From positions 32,595 to 96,594 of the forward strand of contig NZ_NFIP01000010.1 in assembly GCF_002161805.1 (NCBI RefSeq): a stretch of 64,000 nucleotides of DNA. Direction: 5' to 3'. Numbering within the stretch: position 1 is the first letter of the stretch; each line of letters begins with the position of its first letter. The notes below the pieces were generated by a model. It had not been told where the DNA came from. It saw only the letters and a list, made by a program, of their open reading frames with translations, and ran no database searches. The DNA is from Collinsella sp. An307 (lineage in GTDB: Bacteria > Actinomycetota > Coriobacteriia > Coriobacteriales > Coriobacteriaceae). Shown one piece after another: positions 33,271 through 45,174 of this stretch. A program made the translations under genes and the position numbers.

Positions 33271-34722
33271 TTAGTCTCCGCCCGTCGTGCTTGCTTGCAG
33301 GTGCCGGGCGAGCATCTCTCCCTCCTCGGCAACAGAGGTGCCAACGATAGGGTACGAGCCCGTTTCCTGGGGCGTTTCGAGCGCGTATTCGCGGTCGACA
33401 ACAATAATCCCGCGCGCCTCCGGGGCGTTCTCCAGCAGGCGGGCGAGCTCTGCCCCGGCCGCCTCGATGGTGGAGCATGCTCGCTCTAGGGCGTGCGCGG
33501 TTCCCGGAAGCTGCCGCTCAATGGCAGCGGCAATGGTCAGACGGTTGAGCTCGCTTGCCGTGACGATGGCGCAGCAGATGCGCTCGGGCGTGGTATCGGT
33601 ATCGATAAGAGGCAGAATCTGCAGCACAAACTGCACGATGAGGTCGTCGTTTTCTCCCGCTCCCGCCGGTGCAAACGTTTGCGACCACGCCTTCACGATC
33701 TCTCGGCACGCATCGAGCACGGGGCGCCGTGCGTCGGGAATAGGGCGGTCTTGCGTGAAGGCTGTTGCGGCCGCCCCCAGGCGGATAAAGAGAAAGAGCC
33801 TCCGCAGTGCCGCGCGGAAGAGCTCAGTTTCGCAGGCCTTTTTGCCAAAGTGCGCGCGCATGCGCTTCTCGAGGTCGCGGTAGGAGGCATCTCCGTCTGC
33901 CCAGAGGGCGAGCGCATCGGTTGAGCTGATGCGGTTTTTGGCGGAAACGCAGGCGGACATAGCGGCCATAAAGAGCGCCTCCTGGTGTCCAAAGCGCCGG
34001 CCGTCAACCTCCGTATCCTCCTCAAAGAACGCAACCTCCGGCATGTCCGCCACCACCTCAAGAAAGCCCTGGTCAAGCGGGCGCCCGCCGCGCTCAAGGG
34101 CAAGCCCGGTCGAGGCTCGCAAAAATGACCGGTCAAGATCGGTGAGGGTAAAGCCCAGCCTGCTCTCAAGCGCGGCGATCATACGGTTTACGCCGGGTAG
34201 ATGCGCCTCAAGCACCGGGGGCCGGAATCCGAGCGCCGTTCTCACCAAAATGCTGATATAGCGCATTGCGAGCTCGCTCGCGTCAAGCGAGCTGCGCCTC
34301 ACTGTGCCGCCCGCTGCTCCCAAAAAAGTCGCGGCCTTGCGGCTGAGCGCATATGCGGCAGAGACAGAGAGGCCGCGCCGTCTCGCAAATGCGGCAACGT
34401 CCACCTTTCCCGTTAGATACTCGTTACAAAGAAGCAGCAGGTTGGACTCGCGGTATACGTGCTGTATGAGCTCGAGCAGCGTGGTTGCGCGGTCAAAGCG
34501 CACAAGGACGGTGCCGCGCCTGCGCTCATGCGCGCGCACGTAGGGAGAGAGCAGCGCTCGCAGCGCATCGATGTCAGAAAGTGCGGTGTTGCGGTCGACG
34601 CCAAGCTCGCTCGCCAGCGTGCTTATGCGTTGTTCTGGCTGGTAGTAGAAGCGCTCGGTCAAAACAACATGACGTGCAACGTTGCGCTCCAAATACCGGT
34701 CGAGTTCCACGGCAACCTCCAT
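33271..34722 (-). CDS. Mga/BglG-like helix-turn-helix transcriptional regulator
   Basis: A 483-residue regulator. The N-terminal HTH reads RISTLASELGVDRNTALSDI and a second HTH-like segment is GLSVSAAYALSRKAATFLG. The all-helical middle resembles the PRD-like domains of Mga regulators. The C-terminus (ARGIIVVDREYALE) may be an EIIB-like domain without the usual active Cys. It is divergent from the amidohydrolase-MFS pair and is probably their regulator. Start ambiguity: ATG 34722 has a poor ribosome site, while GTG 34710 has GGAGG five bases upstream, so the protein may be four residues shorter. Confidence 0.78.
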   Translation of the reverse strand: MEVAVELDRYLERNVARHVVLTERFYYQPEQRISTLASELGVDRNTALSDIDALRALLSPYVRAHERRRGTVLVRFDRATTLLELIQHVYRESNLLLLCNEYLTGKVDVAAFARRRGLSVSAAYALSRKAATFLGAAGGTVRRSSLDASELAMRYISILVRTALGFRPPVLEAHLPGVNRMIAALESRLGFTLTDLDRSFLRASTGLALERGGRPLDQGFLEVVADMPEVAFFEEDTEVDGRRFGHQEALFMAAMSACVSAKNRISSTDALALWADGDASYRDLEKRMRAHFGKKACETELFRAALRRLFLFIRLGAAATAFTQDRPIPDARRPVLDACREIVKAWSQTFAPAGAGENDDLIVQFVLQILPLIDTDTTPERICCAIVTASELNRLTIAAAIERQLPGTAHALERACSTIEAAGAELARLLENAPEARGIIVVDREYALETPQETGSYPIVGTSVAEEGEMLARHLQASTTGGD

Positions 34723-34834
34723 TCCAGATTATTCACAAAACAAAGTATAAATGAATGAAAACACGATACGCACGACCCGGCGCCCGGTGGGAAGATGAGG
34801 CCATCAGCAAAGCTCCCAAGGTAAGGAGTGCATC

Positions 34835-36055
34835 GTGAAGACCGCTCTGGAAGAAGCCGCCCGCATCGAAGACCAGATTATCGCGTGGCGCCGTCATATC
34901 CATGCAAATCCCGAGAAGGGCTTTGACCTTCCCGCGACGCAGGCGTACGTTGCCGAGGAGCTCGCCCGTATGGGTATTGAGGCCAAGCCCTGCGGCGGCG
35001 AGATTCCCGCAGAGGTGGTGGAGAAGTACGAGCGCGCCGGCTTTGGGCGCATGGAGCACGCGACTGGCCTCGTTGCGACCATCGGCCAGGGTTCACCCTG
35101 TATCCTGCTGCGTGCCGACTACGACGCTCTGCCGCTCACCGAGCTCGCCGACGTTCCTTATAAGTCCCAGTGCGAGGGCCTCATGCACGCCTGCGGTCAT
35201 GACTCGCACGCGGCGATGCTTCTGGGTGCTGCCAAGATCCTGAAGGAGCATGAGGCGGAGCTCAAGGGCACCGTCAAGCTTATGTTCCAGCCGGGCGAGG
35301 AGATGGGCTGTGGCTCCAAGCTTATGATCGACGACGGTCTGCTCGAGAACCCGCATGTCGACGCCGCGTTTGCGCTTCACGTCATGCCCGATCTTGAGCG
35401 CGGCCGCTTCTTCTTTGCGCCCGATGTTGCGAGCGCCTCGATGGACACGTTCATCATCCAAATCCAGGGCAAGGGCGGCCACAGCTCCATGCCCAACCAG
35501 ACCATCGACGCCTCGATGATCGCCACGCAGCTCTATACGCAGCTGAACCTCCTTATGACGCGCGAGGCCGATCCGCGCAGCATGGTGACGTTCTCCATTG
35601 GAGCCGTCCAGGCGGGTACCGTGACCAACATCATTCCCGACAGCGCCGTTCTCCAGGGCAACATGCGCACGCTTTCGCGCGCGGACCGCGATCATTTGGT
35701 GGAGCGCATCCCCGAGATGGTCGACGGCATCGTGCGCGCCTGGCGCGGCACCTACCACATCGATTTCTTTAGCACGCCGACCACCAACAACGACGCCGAT
35801 TTCATCCGCGAGGTCACGCCGTCGGTTGCCGACGTGGTGGGCGAGGATAACGTCATCTCCTGCCCGCCGCTCTCCGGCACCGAGGACTTCTCCTACGTGA
35901 GCCAGGCGGTCCCGTCGCTCTTTATGCAGCTCGGTACAGGCGGCGAGTATCCGGTGCACAACCCCAACATGACGCTCGACGAGTCGCTCTTCAAGCTGGG
36001 GTGCGCGGCGCACGTTAGCGTTGCCATGGACTGGCTCGCCTCCCACACGGCCTAA
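34835..36055 (+). CDS. M20 family amidohydrolase/aminoacylase
   Basis: A 406-residue metallopeptidase of the M20D (hippurate hydrolase/aminoacylase) group. RADYDALPL and MHACGHDSHAAMLLG hold the first metal ligands, QPGEEMGCG the catalytic Glu and bridging ligand, LHVMPD the next His, and GTEDFSYV the last part of the site. It cleaves N-acyl or N-aryl amino acids or small peptides. GTG 34835 lies behind AAGGAGTGCATC. It is followed by an MFS transporter and divergent from a regulator, suggesting a small uptake-and-cleave cassette. The substrate is unknown. Confidence 0.92.
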   Translation: MKTALEEAARIEDQIIAWRRHIHANPEKGFDLPATQAYVAEELARMGIEAKPCGGEIPAEVVEKYERAGFGRMEHATGLVATIGQGSPCILLRADYDALPLTELADVPYKSQCEGLMHACGHDSHAAMLLGAAKILKEHEAELKGTVKLMFQPGEEMGCGSKLMIDDGLLENPHVDAAFALHVMPDLERGRFFFAPDVASASMDTFIIQIQGKGGHSSMPNQTIDASMIATQLYTQLNLLMTREADPRSMVTFSIGAVQAGTVTNIIPDSAVLQGNMRTLSRADRDHLVERIPEMVDGIVRAWRGTYHIDFFSTPTTNNDADFIREVTPSVADVVGEDNVISCPPLSGTEDFSYVSQAVPSLFMQLGTGGEYPVHNPNMTLDESLFKLGCAAHVSVAMDWLASHTA

Positions 36056-36072
36056 GGCCACCGGTACTTTAA

Positions 36073-36105
36073 CGCCCGGGTGCGGTGTCGCCCCGAGCCC
36101 GGGCG
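36073..36105 (+). other. Hairpin between amidohydrolase and MFS genes
   Basis: CGCCCGGG / CCCGGGCG arms with a 17-base loop. There is no T-run, so it may tune relative expression within the operon instead of ending it. Confidence 0.35.
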
Positions 36106-36148
36106 CTTGGCGGCCACACGGTCGCTCGAATAAGAAAGAGAGGAAACA

Positions 36149-37384
36149 ATGGGAAAGCTCAAGGGTAAAGAGGTAGCGATCTTTCTGACGCTCTTCTTCA
36201 TCGGTCTGGTGGCCAACCTCGACAAATCGCTGATCGGCGTTGCCGCAACGGCCATCCGCGGTGAGTACGGGTACTCCGCGACGGAGTTCGCCAACATCAC
36301 TAACCTCTATTACGCGAGCAATATCGTGATGACGCTCGTCTCCGGCTGGATTGTCGACCGCTTTGGTTATAAGCCGTTCATGGTCACGGCCCTTACCATC
36401 CTCACGGTGGCTTCGCTCACCTTCGGTCTCTCCGGCATGCTTGCCGCCGGCGCCGGCGGAGCGGTGGGCGTGCTCACCGGCCTTCTGGCCTCGCGTTTCT
36501 TCATCGGCATCGGCCAGACGGGCTACACCAACGGCGTGTCCAAGGTCATTGTCGAGAACTTCCAACCCGAGGTTCGCCAGACCGTGCAGTCCGTGGTCGT
36601 CGCCACGGCCGGTCTGGGCGCCCTGCTTGCCTACACCGTGTTCACGGGCCTTGTGGGTATGGGCTGGCAGATTGCCTACTACGTGCTCTCCGCGCTCTTT
36701 TTGATCGCGCTTGTGCTCATGGTGGTCATCGTCCCCAAGAAGTACACCCCGCCCGCGGGCAGCGTGTCGCTCTTCACCGCTTGGAAGCACAAGAACTCGC
36801 TCGTCCTCGGTTTCGCGCTTCTGTGCAACAACATGGTGGGCGTGGTCTCGCTCGCCTGGCTGCCCTCCTATCTACAGGGTATCGATGTCATCAAGGCCGA
36901 GATGGCCGTGAACCCGGGTCTCACCAACATGATTCTTATCGGGTACGCCATCGTGATGGGCGTCGCTATGGTCGCCTCCAACTTCATCATCAAGGCCTGG
37001 TTCCGCGGTAAAGAGAAGATCTTCGCGGTCATCTGCAGCGCTATCGGCGCCGTGCTCCTCTACATGATGACCACCTCGCAGGAGCTTGTGGCCATCGTCG
37101 CCTTCCTCTACAGCTCGACCTTCCTGCTCATGCTCGTCTTCAGCGCCATCGTCGCTCTGCCCTACGCACCGCTTGCCAACGAGGATGGCACTATCGTGCC
37201 CGTCTCGATGATCGCCTCCTCCTACGCGGTCATCAACATCATGGCCTTCCTCGGCGCCATCATCGGCAACACCGTTGTGGCGGGTATTGCCGACGCCATG
37301 GGCTTCTCGGTTGGCTTTGCCGCGCTTGCCATCCCGTTTCTGCTCTCTGGCCTGGCGCTCTTCTTGCTGCCCAAGACCAAGTAG
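36149..37384 (+). CDS. MFS transporter
   Basis: A 411-residue major facilitator protein with about 12 membrane helices. SGWIVDRFGYKPFM is the MFS motif between helices 2 and 3. The N-terminus (GLVANLDKSLIGVAA) resembles the anion/sugar-phosphate:cation symporter group. ATG follows GAGAGGAAACA. It is the second gene after the M20 amidohydrolase and probably imports that enzyme's substrate. A strong terminator follows. Confidence 0.9.
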   Translation: MGKLKGKEVAIFLTLFFIGLVANLDKSLIGVAATAIRGEYGYSATEFANITNLYYASNIVMTLVSGWIVDRFGYKPFMVTALTILTVASLTFGLSGMLAAGAGGAVGVLTGLLASRFFIGIGQTGYTNGVSKVIVENFQPEVRQTVQSVVVATAGLGALLAYTVFTGLVGMGWQIAYYVLSALFLIALVLMVVIVPKKYTPPAGSVSLFTAWKHKNSLVLGFALLCNNMVGVVSLAWLPSYLQGIDVIKAEMAVNPGLTNMILIGYAIVMGVAMVASNFIIKAWFRGKEKIFAVICSAIGAVLLYMMTTSQELVAIVAFLYSSTFLLMLVFSAIVALPYAPLANEDGTIVPVSMIASSYAVINIMAFLGAIIGNTVVAGIADAMGFSVGFAALAIPFLLSGLALFLLPKTK

Positions 37385-37429
37385 CACACCTCTTCTGACG
37401 TAGAGCGTCTCTTGCGCCAGACATGCCAT

Positions 37430-37480
37430 GAGCGTCTCCCGGCAGCTGGGACGGATCCCTGCCGGGAGGCGCTCGCTTTA
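37430..37480 (+). terminator. Terminator of the amidohydrolase-MFS operon
   Basis: A long stem: GAGCG-CTCCCGGCAG pairs with CTGCCGGGAG-CGCTC around a loop of about 13 bases, followed by GCTTTA. It is 45 bases after the MFS stop. Confidence 0.75.
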
Positions 37481-37570
37481 ACCCGCCGGTCAGCCCGGCG
37501 GCGCAAACGCGCGTTATTCAGTAATATAGGAAGCGACGTATTTTTACCCATTCGTTTGAGAGGATGAAGC

Positions 37571-38011
37571 ATGCGTATCGCCATCGGCGCCGACCACGGC
37601 GGGTTCGAGCAGAAGCAGGAGCTTAAAGCCTATATCGCCAACGAGCTCGGCTGCGAGGTCGAGGACATGGGATGCGACTCCACCGAGAGCGTCGACTATC
37701 CCGATTACGCCGCGCCTGTGGCGCGCGCGGTGGCCGAGGGCTCTGCCGACTTTGGCGTGCTTGTCTGCGGCACGGGTATTGGCATGGCCATTGCGGCGGA
37801 CAAGATCGACGGCGTGCGCGCCTCTTCGATCACCTCGCCCGCGTTTGCTGAGCTTTTCCGTCAGCATAACAACGGCAACGTCGTGTGCCTCTCCGGTCGC
37901 TTCATCGACCTCGACGTCAACAAAGAGATTGTGAAGACGTTCCTCACGACTGCCTTTGAGGGCGGCCGTCATGAGGGCCGTATTGCCAAAATCACGGCGC
38001 TCGAGGGCTAA
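37571..38011 (+). CDS. rpiB: Ribose-5-phosphate isomerase B
   Basis: A 146-residue RpiB/LacA-B family isomerase that interconverts ribose 5-phosphate and ribulose 5-phosphate. RIAIGADHGGFEQK is the opening motif, VDYPDYA follows, and GVLVCGTGIGMAIAADK contains the catalytic Cys and anion-binding loop. HNNGNVVCLSGR is also conserved. LacA/LacB homologues are possible in principle but no lac genes are near. ATG follows GAGAGGATGAAGC. Its own short transcription unit precedes the ATP synthase operon. Confidence 0.93.
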   Translation: MRIAIGADHGGFEQKQELKAYIANELGCEVEDMGCDSTESVDYPDYAAPVARAVAEGSADFGVLVCGTGIGMAIAADKIDGVRASSITSPAFAELFRQHNNGNVVCLSGRFIDLDVNKEIVKTFLTTAFEGGRHEGRIAKITALEG

Positions 38012-38099
38012 GGTTTCTCAAACCGGGGCAAATCGTCACGTAAAAAGCACCGCTGAGCTGCAAAGATGATGCGTCTATGTCACGTCGTGATTTCATCTG

Positions 38100-38127
38100 T
38101 TGACTTTTCGGTGGGGCTGGCTAGAGT
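38100..38127 (+). promoter_or_regulatory. Candidate promoter of the ATP synthase operon
   Basis: TTGACT (38100-38105), 16-base spacer, TAGAGT (38122-38127). It lies 60 bases before the first small gene of the operon. Confidence 0.55.
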
Positions 38128-38186
38128 ATTCGGAACGAGATTCGAATCACTTGTTTGCGCGGGTGGTTCGAGCAGGGAGGTGCAAG

Positions 38187-38492
38187 ATGTTGTCTGCCCT
38201 TGATTGGCCGGGCAGCACCGTGCACATCGTCATCGGGGCTCTCGTGGGTCTGGTCGCCTTCGTCCCGCTGGCAGCGGCGCTCGCGCCGGTGCTTAAGGGT
38301 ACGAACCGGGTGAACATGGTGGCGGGGATGCTGGCAATCGGCGTCTCGTTCGCTGTGCTCCTCGTGGGCGTCTTTGCCGCCCACCTCCTCGACCGCGGCG
38401 GTTTGGTGCCGTTTGCGGTGGGGGAGATGTGCGGGTTCGTGGGAGCGCTGGTCGTCATTCCCACCGTCTTGGTGGTTATGCTCGGCAGATGA
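38187..38492 (+). CDS. Small membrane protein at the head of the atp operon (AtpI-like position)
   Basis: A 101-residue protein with three membrane helices (about 12-32, 43-64 and 75-98). I see no firm sequence signature. Its size, topology and place before atpB match the ATP synthase subunit I/AtpZ type of protein, thought to help c-ring assembly or Mg2+ supply. ATG 38187 follows AGGGAGGTG; an upstream in-frame start at 38100 would begin inside the promoter. Confidence 0.65.
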   Translation: MLSALDWPGSTVHIVIGALVGLVAFVPLAAALAPVLKGTNRVNMVAGMLAIGVSFAVLLVGVFAAHLLDRGGLVPFAVGEMCGFVGALVVIPTVLVVMLGR

Positions 38493-38531
38493 CGGTCCGG
38501 CCTTGTGCCGGCTGGAAGAAAAGGTGGAACT

Positions 38532-39329
38532 TTGGAAGCGTTCGCAAAGCTTTCGGGTGAGATCCAAGAGCTCGTTGCCGAGTTTGGCTCGGCTCCTGTG
38601 GTGGGCGACCTCACATTTGGCCTCACGCAGTACTCGTTTTGGCTGCTTGTTGCCGCGGTGGTGCTCGCCGTCGTCATGGTCATCTTCGTCAAGAAGCAGA
38701 CGCTCGTACCGCACGGCTTTTTTGTCAACGGCGTCGAGTACCTCGTTGAGTACGTGCAAAACGACGTGGCCAAGGGCGTTGTCGGTACCGAGTGGCGCCG
38801 TCACTTCCCGTTCCTCGCCACGATCTTCTTCTTCATCCTCATCAACAACTTCATCGGCCTCATCCCGGGCATGAAGCCGGGCACGGGCGCCATCGGCTGC
38901 ACGGCTGCGCTCGCGCTCGTCACCTTTGTGTACTTCATCTACTTCGGATGCAAGAAGCACGGCTTCATTGGGTACTGGAAGAGCCTCGCTCCCGCGGGTG
39001 TGGCCTTCCCCATGAACGTGTTCGTGTGGGTCATCGAGGTCTTCTCGCTGCTGCTCCGCCCGATTACGCTTGCCATCCGTCTGTTCTGCAACATGTTCGC
39101 CGGTCATATCGTCATGGGGTCGTTCTCCATCATGGCGGCGCTCTTTGCGGAGCCTCTGCTTGAGCACTTCAGCGCCATGAACGCGCTCGGGGCACTCCCG
39201 AGCGTGGCGTGGCTCGCCATCCTGCTTGTTATCTACGCGGTCGAGCTCATCGTCGCGTTTGTGCAGGCCTACGTGTTCACGGTGCTTGCCGCCGTGTACA
39301 TCCAGATTGCCGAGGCCGAGGGGCACTAG
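38532..39329 (+). CDS. atpB: ATP synthase Fo subunit a
   Basis: A 265-residue membrane subunit that forms the proton half-channels next to the c-ring. NNFIGLIPGMKPG and the essential-Arg helix RPITLAIRLFCNMFAGH are conserved. About six membrane helices. Start: TTG 38532 has AAGGTGG four bases upstream and fits homologue length; GTG 38505 would place that ribosome site inside the gene. It precedes atpE by 113 bases. Confidence 0.93.
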   Translation: MEAFAKLSGEIQELVAEFGSAPVVGDLTFGLTQYSFWLLVAAVVLAVVMVIFVKKQTLVPHGFFVNGVEYLVEYVQNDVAKGVVGTEWRRHFPFLATIFFFILINNFIGLIPGMKPGTGAIGCTAALALVTFVYFIYFGCKKHGFIGYWKSLAPAGVAFPMNVFVWVIEVFSLLLRPITLAIRLFCNMFAGHIVMGSFSIMAALFAEPLLEHFSAMNALGALPSVAWLAILLVIYAVELIVAFVQAYVFTVLAAVYIQIAEAEGH

Positions 39330-39442
39330 CCGCCCGGCCCGCTTTACAGGTCACCACGGGCCCGCTCCCCGGACCCGGGTAGATAGTTGGTACTTAGCGC
39401 CACCGGCTATATAGCGCCAAGGCGCACGTCAAAGGAGGAATC

Positions 39443-39634
39443 GTGGGAGTTATCGGTTACGGTCTCGGTGTTATCGGTGCCGGTCTTGCTATTGGCCTTG
39501 CTGCCTTCGGTGCCACGAGCGCCATGGCTCGCCAGCCCGAGATCCAGGGTCGCGCCTTCACCGTCTTCATTCTGGCGTCCGCGTTTACCGAGGCACTCGG
39601 CCTCATCGGCTTCGTCGTGACGCTCATCGCCTAA
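39443..39634 (+). CDS. atpE: ATP synthase Fo subunit c
   Basis: A 63-residue hairpin of two membrane helices joined by the polar loop ARQPEIQG. The second helix has AFTEALGLIGF with the ion-carrying Glu. No Gln in helix 1 or E-S/T pair in helix 2 of the sodium type is seen, so proton coupling is likely. It is shorter than most c subunits (70-85). GTG 39443 follows AAAGGAGG, a strong site fitting the high copy number needed. Confidence 0.93.
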   Translation: MGVIGYGLGVIGAGLAIGLAAFGATSAMARQPEIQGRAFTVFILASAFTEALGLIGFVVTLIA

Positions 39635-39676
39635 GGGAAGCTCGCTGAGTCTCATCTGAGTTAAGGAGCTGACCTT

Positions 39677-40273
39677 ATGAAGCACAACGTCTATGTGATG
39701 GGCCTCGCCGGTGTTGCGGCCGCCCTCGCGCTGCCCCGTCCGGCGTTTGCCGAGGAGGCCGCCGGCGGTGCGGACATCCTCATCCCCAAGATGGCGGAGT
39801 TCATTCCGGCTCTCATCGCGTTTCTGATCATCCTCATCGTGCTCGCCAAGATGGCGTGGCCGCAGATTCTCGCCACCATGGAGGAGCGCGAGAAGCGCAT
39901 CGCCGACAGCCTTGACGAGGCCGAGAAGACCCGCCAGAAGGCTATCGCCGACCGCAAGGCGTCCGACGACATCGTGACCGACGCACGCCGTCAGGCGGCC
40001 GAGATCGTGCTCGCCGCTCGTCAGGACGCGGAGGCCGAGCGCTCGCGCATCCTCGCTGCCGCGCATGCCGAGGCGGAGGACATCCTCGCCAAGGCGCACA
40101 CGTCCGCGGAGGAGGAGCGCCGCTCCATCTACGCCGATGCCGCCGCATCCATCGCAGACCTTTCGGTTTCGGTGGCCTCCAAGATCGTCGCCAAGACGCT
40201 CGACGAGGACGGCGAGCAGCGTCGCCTTATCGAGCGCTACATCGAGGAAGCGGGTAGCCTGAATGCCGACTAG
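39677..40273 (+). CDS. atpF: ATP synthase Fo subunit b
   Basis: A 198-residue peripheral stalk protein. A signal-peptide-like N-terminus (GLAGVAAALALPRPAFAEE) precedes the membrane helix (FIPALIAFLIILIVLAKMAW) and a long charged coiled coil. The extra N-terminal segment is seen in some actinobacterial b subunits and may be cleaved. ATG follows AAGGAGCTGACCTT. It overlaps atpH by 11 bases. Confidence 0.93.
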   Translation: MKHNVYVMGLAGVAAALALPRPAFAEEAAGGADILIPKMAEFIPALIAFLIILIVLAKMAWPQILATMEEREKRIADSLDEAEKTRQKAIADRKASDDIVTDARRQAAEIVLAARQDAEAERSRILAAAHAEAEDILAKAHTSAEEERRSIYADAAASIADLSVSVASKIVAKTLDEDGEQRRLIERYIEEAGSLNAD

Positions 40274-40748
40274 CCGGAAGCAGGAGCGCGTTCTCGAGAC
40301 CTATGCTCGCACGCTCATCGAGGCGGGCAAGGGCCAGGGGCGCGTGTTCAAGAACCGCGCTGACCTGGAGACCCTCGCCTCTGCGTCGCCCGAGCTTCTG
40401 GGCGTGCTCGCCACGATGGTCGAGCGCGGACAGCTCGATCTCCTCTCTGAGGTCGCGGCGACCTATCACGCCATGACCGAGGAGGACGAGGACGTGGTGG
40501 GTGTCAAGGTCACCACGGCCGTGCCGCTCGACGACGACCTGCGCGCCAAGATCTCTGAGCGCGTGCGCGAGCGTCTGGGCCGCGAGGTCTTCCTCATCGA
40601 GAACGTCGATCCGTCTATCATCGGCGGCCTTGTGATCGAGGCGCGTGGCCAGCGCCGCGACATCTCGGTCAAGACGCAGCTGCGCGCTGCGCGCGAGGCC
40701 CTCGATTCCACCACTGCCACTATCGGAGGGGAGGCAGCCCATGAGTGA
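40263..40748 (+). CDS. atpH: ATP synthase F1 subunit delta
   Basis: A 161-residue delta subunit joining the b stalk to the alpha-beta crown. [11 protein letters not shown] is the N-terminal helix motif and [19 protein letters not shown] is the conserved C-terminal signature. It overlaps atpF by 11 bases and atpA by 8. Confidence 0.92.
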   Translation: MPTSRKQERVLETYARTLIEAGKGQGRVFKNRADLETLASASPELLGVLATMVERGQLDLLSEVAATYHAMTEEDEDVVGVKVTTAVPLDDDLRAKISERVRERLGREVFLIENVDPSIIGGLVIEARGQRRDISVKTQLRAAREALDSTTATIGGEAAHE

Positions 40749-42351
40749 GATCATTGATGCCGCGAGCATCACTAAGATCTTGGCCGAGCGCTTGAACACG
40801 CTCGATGCCGCGGTCGATACGCAGGAGGTCTCGCACGTCGACGAGGTCGGAGACGGCATCGCGCGTGTTTCGGGCCTTATGAGCGCCATGGCAGGCGAGC
40901 TTCTCGAGTTCAAGAGCGAGGAGACCGGCGAGCGCGTCTTTGGCCTTGCCCAGAACCTCGAGCGCGATGAGGTCGGCGCGGTGCTCTTTGGCAACGTCGC
41001 CGCCATCAAAGAGGGCGACGAGTGCCGCACCACCGGCCGCATTATGGATATCCCGGTCGGCCGCGCCATGCTCGGCCGCGTGGTGAACCCGCTCGGCCAG
41101 CCCATCGACGGCCTGGGCGAGATTCGCGCCACGCATCGTCGTCCCATTGAGTTCAAGGCGCCCGGCGTTATCGATCGTACTCCGGTGTGCGAGCCCGTGC
41201 AGACGGGCATCCTCGCCATCGACTCCATGATTCCTATCGGCCGCGGCCAGCGCGAGCTCATCATTGGCGACCGCAAAGCCGGTAAGACCGCTATCGCAAT
41301 CGATACGATCATCAACCAGCGCGGCAAGAACATGATCTGCATCTACGTCGCCATCGGCCAGAAGGCCTCCACGGTGGCGGGTATCCGTGCGGCGCTCGAG
41401 GCGCACCACGCCCTCGACTACACTGTCATCGTCTCCGCGACGGCCGCCGAGTCCGCGCCCATGCAGTACATTGCCCCTATGGCGGGTGCCGCTATTGGCG
41501 AGTTCTTTATGTACAACGGTGCCGACGGCAAGCCGGCATCTGCCGAGAACCCGGGCGGGCACGTGCTCGTCATCTACGACGACCTCTCCAAGCAGGCCGT
41601 TGCCTACCGTCAGATGTCGCTGACGCTGCGTCGTCCGCCGGGACGCGAGGCCTACCCCGGCGACATCTTCTACCTGCACAGCCGCCTGCTCGAGCGTGCC
41701 TGCAAGCTTTCTGAGGAGCTCGGCAGCGGCTCCATGACGGCCCTGCCGCTCATCGAGACGCAGGACGGCGACGTGTCGGCCTACATCCCCACCAACGTGA
41801 TTTCGATCACCGATGGCCAGATCTACCTGCAGAGCGACCTGTTCCTGCAGGGCCAGCGCCCGGCCGTTGACGTGGGTATCTCGGTTTCGCGCGTGGGCGG
41901 TGCCGCTCAGGTGAAGTCCATGAAGCAGGTCGCGGGCAACCTCCGCCTTGACCTCGCCTCCTATCAGGAGCTCGCGGGCTTTGCCCAGTTTGGCTCCGAC
42001 CTCGATGCGCAGACGCAAAAGCAGCTCACGCACGGCTCGCGCATGATGGAGCTCTTGAAGCAGGCGCGCTACTACCATCTCGACGTGGCCGAGCAGGTCG
42101 CCGTGCTCTTTGCCGGCAACCAGGGCTACTTCGACGATCTGGCCATCTCGCAGGTTCTCGAGTTCCGCGACGGGCTTGTGACCTATCTCAAGAGCAGCTA
42201 CGGCAAGATCTTGGAGCGCCTACGCACCGAGAAGATCGCCGGCGACCTCGAGAGCGACCTCGATCGCGCCATCGCCGACTACAAGCGCGACTTCGCCGCT
42301 AAGCACGTGGCGGAGAGCAACGCGGACGCCTCCGTGGATCAGGAGGCGTAG
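40741..42351 (+). CDS. atpA: ATP synthase F1 subunit alpha
   Basis: A 536-residue non-catalytic nucleotide-binding subunit. Walker A is [23 protein letters not shown] and [17 protein letters not shown] are family signatures (the latter with the Arg finger region). ATG 40741 overlaps atpH; the longer frame from 40645 is overlap. The C-terminal tail is somewhat long and acidic. Confidence 0.96.
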   Translation: MSEIIDAASITKILAERLNTLDAAVDTQEVSHVDEVGDGIARVSGLMSAMAGELLEFKSEETGERVFGLAQNLERDEVGAVLFGNVAAIKEGDECRTTGRIMDIPVGRAMLGRVVNPLGQPIDGLGEIRATHRRPIEFKAPGVIDRTPVCEPVQTGILAIDSMIPIGRGQRELIIGDRKAGKTAIAIDTIINQRGKNMICIYVAIGQKASTVAGIRAALEAHHALDYTVIVSATAAESAPMQYIAPMAGAAIGEFFMYNGADGKPASAENPGGHVLVIYDDLSKQAVAYRQMSLTLRRPPGREAYPGDIFYLHSRLLERACKLSEELGSGSMTALPLIETQDGDVSAYIPTNVISITDGQIYLQSDLFLQGQRPAVDVGISVSRVGGAAQVKSMKQVAGNLRLDLASYQELAGFAQFGSDLDAQTQKQLTHGSRMMELLKQARYYHLDVAEQVAVLFAGNQGYFDDLAISQVLEFRDGLVTYLKSSYGKILERLRTEKIAGDLESDLDRAIADYKRDFAAKHVAESNADASVDQEA

Positions 42352-42358
42352 AGACGCT

Positions 42359-44724
<2,366 letters not shown>

Positions 44725-44727
44725 CCG

Positions 44728-45120
44728 ATGCGCATCCGTATCGCTTGCCCGGAATCGAATGCCTACGAGGGGGAAGCTGCCTTTGTGGCGCTTCCCTCTA
44801 CCGACGGCGAGATGGGCGTGCTCCCGGGGCATGCGAGCGAGATCTGCACCGTTGAGGCCGGTATCGTGCGCGTGTGCGACCAGGCGATGGGGGCGGTCGA
44901 CCACCGTTTTGCCGTTGCCGGCGGCTACGCCGAGATCACCGCAGATGAGGTGGTCGTGCTGGCCCAGCGCGCCTGCGACCTCGACGCTATCGACGCCGAT
45001 GCCATCCGCGCGGAGCTCCAAGGTTTTGAAGACCAGCTGAGTAATTTGTCGCAAGATGATGCACGCCGCGCCTATCTTTATAATGAGATGGCGTGGCGCA
45101 AGCTCCTGCTTGCTGCCTAG
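44728..45120 (+). CDS. atpC: ATP synthase F1 subunit epsilon
   Basis: A 130-residue epsilon subunit: beta-sandwich with LPSTDGEMGVLPGHASEICT, then a short C-terminal helical pair that can inhibit ATP hydrolysis. Last gene of the atp set; murA follows after 54 bases. Confidence 0.92.
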   Translation: MRIRIACPESNAYEGEAAFVALPSTDGEMGVLPGHASEICTVEAGIVRVCDQAMGAVDHRFAVAGGYAEITADEVVVLAQRACDLDAIDADAIRAELQGFEDQLSNLSQDDARRAYLYNEMAWRKLLLAA

Positions 45121-45174
45121 CTGCCCGGCCCCTGCCGGGCCGGAATCGATTCTAGCTGGTAGATGAGGTAGGAC

